Below are positions 22,221 to 32,791 of a stretch of DNA of 64,000 nucleotides, piece by piece (the stretch's first letter is position 1; each line of letters begins with the position of its first letter). The stretch spans positions 4,092,001 through 4,156,000 of the forward strand of contig OY725498.1 of assembly GCA_963281255.1 (NCBI GenBank). The letters are read 5' to 3'. A program made the translations under genes and the position numbers. The notes under the pieces are model-generated. The model did no database searches, was not told the origin of the DNA, and saw only the letters and a program-made list of their open reading frames with translations. The stretch comes from Aphrocallistes beatrix. Lineage: Eukaryota; Porifera; Hexactinellida; Sceptrulophora; Aphrocallistidae.

Positions 22221-22623
22221 CATGCATTTAGGATGTAATTAAATCAAATGTAGGAGAATACTAATCCTGACAAAGTAATTAAACTATGACTCAGCGTTTT
22301 TGGTTATCAGGGTGTCACTACGGAGGTAGTTATGATAAACTTGATTTCATTTCAACCCATCTTCTCACATAATGGAAGAGCTGTGCAACTTGAAACGTGT
22401 AACTACTTGTGCACCAGATACCAACACTACCTACCTGGAAGTGCAGGATTTAAAAAGGAGACAAAACAGATACATAACATTGTAACTCCCGTTCAGTTTG
22501 GAGACGATAATTAACCTGTGATGTCTACAATTCACTTTTGTTTTTCAGTTTTAAATTGATCTCAATAAATATAAATACAATATCATAACAGTCCAATTCC
22601 CCCAATCTTCAAATCAAAGTATA
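22221..22623. other. Distal upstream flank fused to N3
   Basis: Matches 62604-63010 upstream of N13. No coding signal. Confidence 0.55.
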
Positions 22624-22777
22624 GTGAACCCTCTTTAATAAGAATGCCAGGGGCCAGTCGAAATGTGTTTGCATTATCCAGAGTATATAAACGTATTTTC
22701 TTCGTACGGGATAAAATATCTGTTCTTATTATACGGACTTTCGTATTAACCATGTTCGTATTAACGAGGTTCTACTC
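22624..22777. mobile_element. Pogo-like MITE (GAACCTC type)
   Basis: Imperfect inverted ends GTGAACCCTCTTTAATAAG / CGTATTAACGAGGTTCTAC, with GATAAAATATCTGTTCTTAT inside. Related to 63313-63485 and to a half copy at 11540-11640. Exact borders uncertain. Confidence 0.5.
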
Positions 22778-23136
22778 ATGCAAGTGAATAACTGCGAATT
22801 CAAGTGGTTTAAGATGAGGCATATGAGGAATCATGGAATTGAAAGAGGCATTTAAGAATAAGGAGACCGTAGGGTGTCTCCTGGGATATTTCCAGTCTAA
22901 ATACTGTAAGTTAATTTAACAAAGTACTGAACAAAAACTTAACTCAAATGGAGATGGTGGGAAACACATGATTATCTTCTTGGGCCCTTGCTTATTCTCA
23001 TTTTGATTTCTGACTTCAAAACATCCTGCTCAGTTTTAAACTTATGGATGGTGAATTAGTTTAACAAAATACTGAAATAAAAACTAAAACTTGAAATAAA
23101 ACACAACTGAGCGGGGAAATACTATAAAATTTTTAA
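22778..23136. other. NHL-unit 3' flank
   Basis: Resembles 11640-11800 and 60690-60870. Non-coding. Confidence 0.45.
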
Positions 23137-23226
23137 TTAGAATATCAAAAGAGGATGGTTGTGGCCTACGAGGATGATTCTTCCTCTTGCGTCTAGTGTG
23201 ACACCAAGAGGACTATGTATGCTATC
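23137..23226 (-). pseudogene. NHL gene tail fused to gypsy fragment, copy 1
   Basis: The last 30 codons of an array gene with the TAA stop at 23137-23139. At 23226 it switches within one base to gypsy RNase H sequence. The identical join at 25127 shows that the two arose from one event. Confidence 0.8.
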
Positions 23227-23597
23227 ACAACTTTGCATGTCGCCTGTAGGTAATATCTCCAATCACGAGCTGCAGCAATGAGAGCCCAGCACTCGAGCTC
23301 CCCGGCGCTGTAGTTCTCTAGCGCACCTGTGTAAGTCCAGATAGGAGTATCCCAGTGCCTCAACCTACACAACTTCACCTCTGTGAAAGCACTGCTCCAA
23401 CTGCACACACGAAGCGTCGGTCTGGAGGTAAACTCTCCATGGGACCAGCATCTGAGTCAGGATTGCTGTTATCGATTTCCCGTTTAGTTTACGGACAGGA
23501 CAACAGAGTTCCGAACTCATATCTCGGCGTTCGAGGTTCAAGATCTTCCTACCGCCTTTCGAACTGTTTCTTTTCAGACATTCCTTTAAGGTGTGCT
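23227..23597 (-). mobile_element. Defective Ty3/gypsy fragment, copy 1
   Basis: Minus-strand frames encode the end of a protease-like start (RKLNGKSITAI) joined directly to RNase H (VYLQTDAS, then YSAGELECWALIAAARDWRYYL). Reverse transcriptase is missing. Frameshifts separate the RNase H halves. The same join recurs at 25128-25500 and 49924-50300. Confidence 0.75.
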
Positions 23598-23976
23598 TAT
23601 CCGTGTATATCCGTGGAATATATATCATCTAAACCGTATAATATCAGCCATGTCATTAACACTACTCTTTCCAGTCAATTTAACGATTCAGTAAATTATT
23701 CAGCACTCTTGATGCAAAATCCCAAGTTCATCAGCACTACTCGTCACTAATTTATGTATATAGAGATATTTCACACCACACCGGAGGCTATGGTCGATAT
23801 TTACCTATCAAGTATATCAAATTGATTGGTAGCAGATCAGTAATCTAGTCTAGTATCAAATAAAGGATCATTATAAATACACAGTACTGTAAATTAGCAT
23901 AACAAAATACTGAATATAAAATGAAAACTAAAAACAGGTAACACACCTGAACGGGGGAATATTATAAAATTTGTAA
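23598..23976. other. Intergenic, 3' flank of N4
   Basis: Shares short stretches with the flanks at 56240-56530 and 59870-60010 (for example GATATTTCACACC). Non-coding. Confidence 0.4.
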
Positions 23977-24960
23977 TTAGAATATCAAAAGGCGATGATT
24001 GTACCCTACGAGGATGATTCTCCCTCTTGCATCTAGTGTGACACCAAAAGGTCTCTGTATGCTATCAGTGATTTTATGAACTAAATCTCCTTCTTGATTG
24101 AATAGAACAATAGCGTTTTGGTTACAATCTGATATAATAAAGTTACCAGCACCATCTATACAGAATGAACAGGGTTGCTTCAAATAGTTAGAAATAGAAT
24201 TGAGAACAGCATTCTGTACCTGAGTGAGGTTATAGTTGAAAGAATAGAGGAAAGGGTTAGTGGAGCTCAGTACATAAATGTACTCGTTGATTAGTTTTAT
24301 GTCAGAAGGAGACTTCAGTATTCCTTTTCCAAACTGAGACTTGAATAGGAAATCTTTGGAGAATATTTGGACTCGATTATTACCATTGTCACACACAAAT
24401 ACATCTCCATTCGATTCATTGATAGTAATGCCATATAGGGATTTTAATTGTCCTTCTCCATTCCCTGGAGTTCCTATCTGTTTCAGAAATTTTCCATTTA
24501 AATCATAAGCTAACAAACAACCAGCTGCAAACTGAGATACAAACACTTTATTTTGGTAGAAAGTAATACAAAGAGGAGAATTCATCATACCAGCTCCATC
24601 TCTATCCCCAAACTTGTACAAATACTTTCCATCTTTGTCGAAAACTTCCACTCTGTTGTTTGTCTGATCTGCTACAAAAATATTACCAGTCTGGTAGTGC
24701 ACTGCTACTCCCCAAGGATTTGAGAATTGTCCTTCCTTACCACCTGATGTCCCTCCTATACTGAGTACAGGAGTCACTTTCCCCTCATAATCTACTACAG
24801 GTAGGCTAGATACTACAGAAGTAGAGTTAGTAACAGTAAGTCTACCAATAGTACCAGCTAACTCCAATATTGTCTTGTCAAAGTCAAGACTGATGTGTCT
24901 AGATTCGAACTGGGATTCAAATTCTTTTCGTTTCTCTGTTATTTGTTTAATAATGATGCT
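23977..24960 (-). pseudogene. N4: 5'-truncated NHL gene
   Basis: Open from SIIIKQITEKRKEFESQ through the core and all six NHL units to HRLLIF and the stop at 23977. The N-terminal coil (about 90 codons) and start are absent: at 24960 the sequence joins a duplicated block (24966-25500 repeating 23064-23597). There is no ATG in the remaining coil; the first in-frame Met lies within the propeller. Probably non-functional, though the propeller itself is undamaged. Confidence 0.85.
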
Positions 24961-25037
24961 TTAATAAAAATACTGAAATAAAAACTAAAACTTGAAATAA
25001 AACACAACTGAGCGGGGAAATACTATAAAATTTTTAA

Positions 25038-25127
25038 TTAGAATATCAAAAGAGGATGGTTGTGGCCTACGAGGATGATTCTTCCTCTTGCGTCTAGTGT
25101 GACACCAAGAGGACTATGTATGCTATC
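25038..25127 (-). pseudogene. NHL gene tail fused to gypsy fragment, copy 2
   Basis: Duplicate of 23137-23226 with the same breakpoint. It lies immediately upstream of the broken end of N4. Confidence 0.8.
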
Positions 25128-26420
25128 ACAACTTTGCATGTCGCCTGTAGGTAATATCTCCAATCACGAGCTGCAGCAATGAGAGCCCAGCACTCGAGCT
25201 CCCCGGCGCTGTACTTCTCTAGCGCACCTGTGTAAGTCCAGATATGATTATCCCAGTGCCTCAACCTACACAACTTCACTTCTGTGAAAGCACCGCTCCA
25301 ACTGCCACACACGAAGTGTCGGTCTAGAGGTAAACTCTCCATGGGACCAGCGTCTGAGTCAGGATTGCTGTTATCGATTTCCCGTTTAGTTTACGGACAC
25401 GACAACAGAGAGTTCCGTACTCATATCCCGGCGTTAGAGGTTCAAGATCTCCCTACCGCCTTTCGAACTGTTTCTTTTCAGACATTCCTTTAAGGTGTTT
25501 CCCTTTCCCCGCACCCTGGACACCTCTTTTAAAAATTTCCAGAGATGCGACCCCCCACGAATGTAACACCCCCGAGCGGGAGATGCCGGCCGTTTAGGCT
25601 GTGGATCCCATCTGGAACTCAGAGGGTTATCCTTAAGTAAGCTACCACATTATCCGTGTGTGGAGCTAAATCCACGACGTCGTTAGTAGGATTGTGTGAG
25701 TTTGGGGGTTCAGTTGTTTCGGACAACACTGCGACTTTCTTGATCTTTTCAAAATCTTTGTTCCCAAATCCAGAGGATACCCGAGCTCAGTTAGTTCGAG
25801 TTTGACAGTCTTTATCAAGTCTCTTCCGTCTACTCCCTCAATGTCATCAGCGACGTCTCTCACTTTAGTATCGAGGCGACAAATTCCATTCCTACCCCCC
25901 GGGTGTTGGGACTTACGACGTATCTCGAAAAAGAAGTCATCTATTCGTACCCCAGGTTCCCAATCTGATCTACAGAGTTGCTGCATGATATGGTAGGGTC
26001 AATCGGAGGATCCAGAGTCTCTTCTAGGATTTCCAAAGCCCCAACAATTGTCTCGGCGCTTCTTACTACATCTCTTACCAATTCCCTCTCCGCTGTCTAC
26101 GGTTGACGCAGGCTGGTAGGAGTTGAATTGCTTTTTCTGTCCTTGCTCGCCATCCAGGATTTGCTGTACGCTGACTAGGAAAAGATGCTTCCAATTCAGA
26201 CAATGTTGGGATTGTAGGTCCAGTAGACATCGTGGTCCTTTGCTTGAGTGTGAATTGTAGTATTTAATTACGTAATGTAAGATCGTTTAATATTATGACT
26301 ATAAACTAGATCGGAAGAAATACTACAATTATACTAAATAACACGAGAGTAAATATATATACTATCCGGTTAGTTGAATATGAGTGGGTGGTCTAAGTCT
26401 TAGGAAAGAACTTCACAACA
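25128..26420 (-). mobile_element. Defective Ty3/gypsy element with gag and LTR
   Basis: In minus orientation: LTR (26420-26256), gag from an ATG at 26230 (MSTGPTIPTLSELEASFPSQ), a gag body to about 25640 (VRDVADDIEGVDGRDL), a degenerate zinc-knuckle region, then RNase H (GELECWALIAAARDWRYYL) ending at 25128. Protease body and reverse transcriptase are deleted and there are several frame breaks. It matches 49924-51288. Confidence 0.75.
26256..26420 (-). repeat. Candidate gypsy LTR
   Basis: 165 bases, TG...CA in both readings, directly preceding the gag start. An equal-length copy is at 51124-51288 and part at 39165-39260 beyond an integrase. No primer-binding site was confirmed. Confidence 0.5.
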
Positions 26421-26447
26421 CACATATGCCAATTGATCCTTAACATA

Positions 26448-26608
26448 CAGTACAACTCGGTTAGTACGTAATCGGGATAAGACGTACTCCGGCTTAGTAC
26501 GCACTCATTTCTCAGAATCAAAATCCCTGTAATATAAAGATTCCTATGTAATTTCAACTCGGTTAGCTTTCCGCTTCCCAGAGGGTACGTCTTATCCGAG
26601 TTCTACTG
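26448..26608. mobile_element. Pogo-like MITE family C, copy 2
   Basis: 161 bases, TA-flanked (26446-26447, 26609-26610). It starts CAGTACAACTCGGTTAG and ends TTATCCGAGTTCTACTG. Internally it repeats ACTCGGTTAG. Uninterrupted, unlike the copy at 14811. Confidence 0.85.
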
Positions 26609-26639
26609 TACCAGCCAGTCTATGACATTTATCATTTCG

Positions 26640-26790
26640 CATGAATTGTCTAATTATAAAAAAGAAGACAATGACGCCATAATTCCATGATGAGTCAACA
26701 TTATCGTCTGAGGTCAGAACTTACTGGAGCCATAGCCAAAGACTCCCACATGCCAAAAATCAGCTTTCTACGCCTAACAGTTTCTTCCTT
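26640..26790 (-). mobile_element. Helitron-like fragment (5' part)
   Basis: Contains CATGATGAGTC, CCACATGCCAAAAATCAGC and CTACGCC, the 5' portion of the family in reverse. The GC-rich 3' end is absent. Confidence 0.5.
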
Positions 26791-27015
26791 CCCTCTTACA
26801 AATAAAAGCTCAAAAACTAGAATTTCCAATTGTATGGAAATGTCTATCGATAATAATCAGTGCGATTCTAGAGGTGTAAAAATAAAGAAAGGAATCAAAA
26901 CAAACACAAATCATTGTCACTCTTCAGAGTTAATCTGTCAAATTACCCAGGAGAAAACAAAAAATAAAATAGAAAAAGAAACAAATATTTATTAGAGTGA
27001 AATATCGCGAAATCA

Positions 27016-28617
27016 TCAGAATATCAAAAGACGATAATTGCGACCTACGAGAACAATTCTCCCTCTTGCATCTAGTGTGATACCAACTGGTTTCTGAATG
27101 TATCAGTAATTTTATGAACTAAGTCTCCTTCTTGATTGAATAGAAAAATAGAGTGTAGGGTATAATCTGAAATAATAAAGTTATCAGCACCATCTATACA
27201 GAATGAATGGGGTTGTTTCAAATATTGGGAAATAGAATTGAGAACAGCATTCTGTATCTGAGTGAGGTTATAGTTGAAAGAATAGAGGAAAGGGTTAGTG
27301 TGGCTAAGTACATAAATGTACTCGTTGGTTAGTTTTATGTCAGAAGGATACTTCAGCATTCCTTTTCCAAACTGAGACTTGAATAAGAAATCTTTGGAGA
27401 ATATTTGGACTTGATTATCACCATTGTCACACACAAATATATTTCCATTCGATTCATTGATAGTTATGCCATGTGGAGAACTCAATTGTCCTTCTCCATT
27501 CCCCGGAGTTCCTATCTGTTTCAGAAAAGTTCCATTCAAATCATAAACTAACAAACAACCAGCTCCCAACTGAGATACAAACACTTTATTTTGGTAGAAA
27601 GCAATACAAAGAGGAGAATTCATCTTACCAGCTCCATCTCTATCTCCAAACTTGTACAAATACTTTCCATCTTTGTCGAATACTTGCACTCTGTGGTTAC
27701 ACTGTTCTGCTACGAAAATATTAAAGTTAAAAAGTTTATAGATTTATATACCCCCCGAATCCATGCTAATATGTTCTCAGGGGGTTTACAATCTGGGTGA
27801 GGTGCTAAACCTACTGATAGTTGCTGAATGTGTGCATGCGGCGTGTATGTATGCATATGATGGCATGTCTGTGTGCATATGATGGCGTGTTACAGAGAAA
27901 AACTCGGCTAACAGTAGGCAAGAAAGATAGCACCTGACCTAACTTTACCTTTAAACGAGATGACATCCTTAGTGCTTTCAGCTCACTAAGGTTCTGCAAG
28001 AGTGTAGGCTCAGATTACATTACCGAAGCAATGTAATTGAGAGTAAAATGCAAATGACTAGAGTGAGGTTAGAACCCGCGACCTAAGTCTTGGTATTCAA
28101 ACGCCCTAACCACTGCACCACCCAAGCAGATACCACCTGATGTCCCTCCTATACTGAGTACAGGAGTCACTTTTCCCTCATAATCTACTACAGGTAGGCT
28201 AGACACTACAGAAGTAGAGTTAGTAACAGTAAGTCTACCAATAGTACCAGCTAACTCCAATATTGTCTTGTCAAAGTCAAGACTGATGTGTTTAGATTCA
28301 GATTCAGATTCAAATTCTTTTCGTTTCTCGGATAATTGTTCGATAATTGAGCTTTGGATTCCTTTCAGATTTTCATACTTCACTTCATCTTTGGCACATT
28401 CTAACATTCGTTCAAGTCCTGTTATTGATTGTTTGGGTGTATCTCTTTCTCTTTTGTGAGAACTTAAGATCTCCTCCAAATCTTTCATTAGTTTTTCTTT
28501 TCTCTCTTTCAAACAATCCATCAATTGACAGAAAAAAGTTTCTATTTCCTTTTTCGTTTTAGAGATTTCATCTTCGAAATCGTCCTTATCGGAAGAGGCA
28601 ATACCTGCTGTTGCCAT
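27016..28617 (-). pseudogene. N5: type A NHL gene split by a SINE
   Basis: The 5' half (28617-28131) begins MATAGIASSDKDDFEDEIS and runs through the coil and core to SIGGTSGG. The 3' half (27723-27016) resumes at NIFVAEQ and contains the other NHL units. Between them is a 407-base SINE, and about 55 bases of the gene (KEGQFS to HYQTG) are missing. A single-base deletion near 27100 also shifts the last propeller strands (HKITD then TFRNQ). Two independent lesions make it a pseudogene. The 3' half is most like N3 and N11. Confidence 0.88.
27724..28130 (-). mobile_element. tRNA-derived SINE
   Basis: On the minus strand the head (28130 downward) has a box A-like TGGTGCAGTGG and a box B-like GGGTTCTAACC about 35 bases later, spaced as in a tRNA promoter. 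A roughly 300-base body and an AT-rich tail ending TATAAACTTTTTAA follow. It interrupts N5, and a TTA microhomology lies at the joints. Confidence 0.75.
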
Positions 28618-28821
28618 TAAATAATAAATAAATCTAATATAAATGTATAATACGAACAAACATAATAGAAACAGATGAAGCCGCTTTATTGGGACAGAAA
28701 AGTTAACGTTTTGGTCCGAATAAGCAGTTTTCACTGTGCAATATAAGAAACAGTAAGATCATTATAAAGTTATGAACTAATCGGATAAATTAATGAATAA
28801 ACTAAATCGGAAGAAATACAG

Positions 28822-28967
28822 TAGATATTAGATATAGTGATAATTTTGTTCGGTTTGAGGTGCCCCAAGCGATGACATTCCATACTAATTTTATTGGATA
28901 TAGTGATAATTTGACCAAAGATTCCCTGTCCCAGGCACTATCACTATATCCAATATCTAATACGTAC
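28822..28967. repeat. Small inverted repeat
   Basis: TAGATATTAGATATAGTGATA near the left end pairs with TATCACTATATCCAATATC near the right; a further copy of GATATAGTGATAATTT lies between. Likely a MITE; the superfamily is unclear. Confidence 0.4.
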
Positions 28968-28984
28968 ACTACAATTAGACTAAA

Positions 28985-29435
28985 CAAGCGTGCTTCGCTT
29001 GCTTGCGGTGTGCGGCTGGCGGACACTTTGTGTCTGCCGGAGGCGCCCAAAGGGCGCCTAGGCTCACATTGATTAAGTATAAGGTAGATGACATCTCTAA
29101 ATACGTCTGTCTTACTGGTATAATCGATATCACTCGAAAAATCACAAAATTTGTCAATTTTACAATTTTTGATGCACAATGATGACGTCATAACAGAATC
29201 ATGAGTCATCATTTTATGATCGTTGTAGCATGTGTGAGATTTTTAATATACACATTCTATTAAATTTCAGCCCTTCATGATAGCCTCTAAAATGGCTGAC
29301 AATGGCACCATATTTCCATGATGAGTCGACGTTTTCGTCTGAGGTCAGAACTTAGTGGAGCCATAGTCAAAAGACTTACACATGCCAAAAATCAGCTTTC
29401 TGTATCTTGGCAGTTTATTCAATCAACTCAAAAAA
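28985..29435 (-). mobile_element. Helitron-like element (d), reversed
   Basis: A|CAAGCGTGCTTCGCTTGC at the left, GGCGGACACTTTGTGTCTGCC block, then AT-rich body to the 5' region (CTTGGCAGTTTATTCAATC). Confidence 0.6.
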
Positions 29436-29600
29436 ATGCTTCCAATCCCCATTCTCGTTCCTTTAGACAATGTTGGGATTGTAGGTCCAGTAGACATCGT
29501 GGTCCTTTGCTTGAGTGTGAATTGTAGCATTTAATTCGTAAATAAATCTACTATCCGGTTAGTTGGATGAGTGGGTGGTCTAATTCTTAAATAAGAACTT
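29436..29600 (-). mobile_element. Gypsy gag start plus LTR fragment
   Basis: The gag start (ATG at 29495-29497, TGPTIPTLSK) and part of the LTR-like repeat with internal deletions. It matches 51040-51290. Confidence 0.55.
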
Positions 29601-29634
29601 CACAACACACATATACCAATTGATCCTTAACATA

Positions 29635-29694
29635 CATTATAACTCGGTTAGTTTTCCGCTTCCCAGAGGGGTACATCTTATCCGAGTTCTGCTG
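29635..29694. mobile_element. Pogo-like MITE family C, deleted copy
   Basis: Keeps both ends (AACTCGGTTAG.. and ..TCCGAGTTCTGCTG) with TA flanks but lacks about 100 internal bases compared with 26448-26608. Confidence 0.65.
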
Positions 29695-29696
29695 TA

Positions 29697-30422
29697 CTTG
29701 CAGTCTATGACATTTATCATTTCACACGATTTCATATAACACCGATTATTATGCATCCAGAAACCTGACCCATGTGTTCACTAATTAGAGTCAGAGATAC
29801 AAAGGCAATGTTCAAATAAGAAGTTCACTATTCATAGATTAGAGGTGTTCATTAAAGAGAGGTTCTTGATAATATATTTTATAAGGAAATATTTGGGGCC
29901 TGAAAATAGTGTTAACTATTTGGAGGTATTCACTAATGGAGGTTTGACTGTACTAATTTGTGCCAGGTGTGAATATATGTGTTCATGAAAAAGACACTGG
30001 TGACGCAATCATTCGTGATGAATGTCATAAAATCATAATTGTTGGAGAGCCGATAATGCATCTGTGTGTGGAAACCAGTATTTGTGTCAATAATATTTGC
30101 ATATAACCAGATTTTAATGGCGAAATATTGGCATCATGGTCTGTACCATGATATGAAAATTATTATTATAAACATATTCTCAGTCAAACATTCCCATCTT
30201 TCAAAATACGTAGAAGAATTAGGCTTGAAAAACAGGAATTGCCAACTGTTTGTGAATGTCGGTCGAAAACAAATAGTACAACTCCTTTAAAACACCAACT
30301 AGACACATGAAATTGAAGAAAGGATTATAGCATATACAAATCATGGTCACTATTAATCCAACCAGTAACTAAAGAGGAAACATAAAATAAGAAGAAAAAA
30401 TTACGTTGAATATCACGGAAAA
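29697..30422. other. 3' flank of N6
   Basis: The first 400 bases match 19738-20092 and 51505-51800; the rest is AT-rich. No gene recognised. Confidence 0.5.
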
Positions 30423-31667
30423 TTAGAACATTAAAAGACAATGATTGTAACCTACGAGGATGATTCTCCCTCTCGCATCTAGTGTGGCACCAAGAGGACT
30501 CTGTATGCTATCAGTGATTTTATGAACTAAATCTCCTTGATTGAAAAGAATAATAGCGTGTTGGCCACAATCTGATATAATAAAGATACCAGCACCATCT
30601 ATACAGAATGAATAGGGTTGTTTCAAATGTTTGGAAATAGAATTGGGAATAGCATTCTGTACCTGAGTGAGGTTATAGTTGAACGAATAGAAAAAAGGGT
30701 TAGTGTGGCTCAGTACATAAATGTACTCGTTGGTTAGTTTTATGTCAGAAGGAGACTTCAGTATTCCTTTTCCAAACTGAGACTTGAATAGGAAATCTTT
30801 GGAGAATATTTGGACTCGACTATTACCATAATCACACACAAATATATCTCCATTCGATTCATTGACAGTAACGCCACATGGGGAATTCAATTGCCCTTCT
30901 CCATTCCCTGGAGTTCCTATCTGTTTCAGAAATGTTTTATTCAAATCGTAAACTAACAAACAGCCAGCTCCGTTCTGAGTTACAAACACTTTATTTTGGT
31001 AGAAAGCAATGCAAAGAGGAGAATTCATCTTACCAGCTCCATCTCTATCTCCGAACTTGTACAAATACTTTCCATCTTTGTCGAATACTTGTACTCTGTG
31101 GTTGTACTGATCTGCTACGAAAATATTACCAGTCTGGTAGTATACTTCTACTCCCCAAGGATTAGAGAATTGTCCTTCCTTACCACCTGATGTCCCTCCT
31201 ATACTGAGTACAGGAGTCACTTTTCCCTCATAATCTACTACAGGTAGGCTAGATACTACAGAAGTAGAGTTAGTAACAGTAAGTCTACCAATAGTACCAG
31301 CTAACTCCAATATTGTCTTGTCAAAGTCGAAACTGATGTGTTTAGATTCGAACTGATATTCAAATTCTTTTCGTTTCTCTGATAATTGTTCGATAATTGA
31401 GCTTTGAATTTCTCTCAAATTTTCAGATTTTATTTCATTTTTGGTATACTGTAATACTCGTTCAAGTTCTGTTATAGGTTGTTTGTGTTTATTTATTTCT
31501 CTTTTGTGAGAATTTAACATTTCTTCCAATTCGTTTAACAGTTTTCTTTTTCTCTCTTTCAAACAATCAATCAATTGACAAAAATGAGTTTCAATTTCCT
31601 TTTGAACTTTGGAGATTTGAATTTCGAAGTCATCATCCTCTGGCGAGACAACATCTGCTGTTGCCAT
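30423..31667 (-). CDS. N6: coiled-coil/NHL-repeat protein, type B
   Basis: 414 residues beginning MATADVVSPEDDDFEIQIS. The coil (about 14-105) has the B signature CQLIDCLKERKRKLLNELEE. The array core spans about 109-166, with SIGGTSGGKEGQF leading into six NHL units, among them WGVEVYYQTGNIFVADQYNHRVQVF and GDIFVCDYGNSRVQIF. The fifth unit carries FNQGDLV, one Glu shorter than FNQEGDLV in N2, N3 or N7, a 3-base difference shared with N10 and N12. The frame is intact and the ATG is embedded in the family start context (a minus-strand CCTCAAATGGC). Role unknown; presumably an oligomeric binding protein. Confidence 0.9.
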   Translation of the reverse strand: MATADVVSPEDDDFEIQISKVQKEIETHFCQLIDCLKERKRKLLNELEEMLNSHKREINKHKQPITELERVLQYTKNEIKSENLREIQSSIIEQLSEKRKEFEYQFESKHISFDFDKTILELAGTIGRLTVTNSTSVVSSLPVVDYEGKVTPVLSIGGTSGGKEGQFSNPWGVEVYYQTGNIFVADQYNHRVQVFDKDGKYLYKFGDRDGAGKMNSPLCIAFYQNKVFVTQNGAGCLLVYDLNKTFLKQIGTPGNGEGQLNSPCGVTVNESNGDIFVCDYGNSRVQIFSKDFLFKSQFGKGILKSPSDIKLTNEYIYVLSHTNPFFYSFNYNLTQVQNAIPNSISKHLKQPYSFCIDGAGIFIISDCGQHAIILFNQGDLVHKITDSIQSPLGATLDARGRIILVGYNHCLLMF

Positions 31668-31750
31668 TTGAGGCTAAAATAAATCTAAATGGAAAGTGGA
31701 AACTATTTTGAGCTTATATTATTTAACTAAAATCTATATTTACTGTAAGA

Positions 31751-31826
31751 GAGTGTAACTGGTATCATATTAGTCCAACGCACGAATCAAGAAGACCAAG
31801 TTAACATCACTGTGAAGCAAAAATCT
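31751..31826 (-). promoter_or_regulatory. Conserved upstream block of type B genes (N6)
   Basis: CAACGCACGAATCAAGA and CACTGTGAAGCAAAAATC, 84 bases before the ATG. The same pair occurs 90 bases before N10 (47637-47707). Candidate promoter or simply a shared duplication. Confidence 0.4.
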
Positions 31827-32398
31827 TAGTGTAATGAACTATGACTGCATATTTCGTAAGGACATTCCTATTTCCGAGATGGAATAGGACAATTCCGAAA
31901 AATTTAGTTTCTTAATTTCCGGGACGTGGCGGTTTGTAAATGTTTAACTTAATGGGACCAAAATACCTTATTAAGTCGAGTGAATTCAGTGTAATTGTGG
32001 ACACTGAAGAATCACGACAGCCGCGTAACTAGGTCTAAATGCGATGCTAGTGATTTGTACTTTTGTGGTCATGTGAGGGGGTGGGGGCCTCCGAGGTCCC
32101 GGTTTTGGTTGGAGCTGTTTTTGGGTTTGTTTTATAGTGGAAAGGAAAGTAATGTTAGGAGTTCCCTTTAATTTCCTTTCCTGAACCTGTGGTACTAGGA
32201 TGATGAGTCCTGGAGACATCTGACACTAGAGTGAGGAGTCCGGTAGACATTTGTCAATAGGGTAACGAATCTGGGAGTCACATTAGATGAACAATCATGC
32301 ATAATTGCTGTGAAATGAACAGTTTTACATATTTGTTAACAATTATGCATATTTGTCAACAATTATGCATAATTGTTGATTTCGTAAATTTGTCTAAC
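31827..32398. other. Intergenic
   Basis: Contains a G-rich tract near 32078-32090 and short repeats of AACAATTATGCAT at 32330-32380. No feature is assigned. Confidence 0.4.
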
Positions 32399-32791
32399 AC
32401 AGCTCATCATGGAATTATGACGTCATTGTCACATTTTTTAAATTAGAAATTTCAGTTTTTCGACTATAACTCATTTTAGGTGATATCATATAATGCTGAA
32501 ATTTTAATAGAATGTGTGTATTAATATTCATCACGTGTGACACAACTATAATAAAAAATGATTACGCATTACTCTGTTATGACGCCATCATTATATATCA
32601 AATATTAAAAAATTGACAAATTTTGTGATTTTTCGAGTGATATCGATTTTAAGAGTAAGACAGTATTTAGAGATCTTATCTCCCTTATACTTGTAATTAA
32701 TAATCAATGTTAGCCCAGGCGCCCAAAGGGCGCCTCCGGCGGACACAGAATGTCCGCCAACCGCGCAGCGCAAGTAATTGAAGCGCGATTG
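32399..32791 (+). mobile_element. Helitron-like element (f), 5'-truncated
   Basis: Contains the AT-rich body (GAATTATGACGTCATTGTCAC), GGCGCCCAAAGGGCGCC hairpin, GCGGACACAGAATGTCCGCC and the 3' end GAAGCGCGATTG|T. The 5' terminus is missing. Confidence 0.6.

Noticed and set aside
28060-28130. Possible functional tRNA gene
   Set aside because: Box A and B are present, but the sequence continues into a SINE body, has no convincing acceptor stem and sits inside a broken gene.
30878-31190. Plus-strand frames of 64-113 codons opposite each NHL gene (also near 38000, 47000, 52800, 57100)
   Set aside because: They recur at the same place in every paralogue because they are antisense shadows of the conserved coding sequence.
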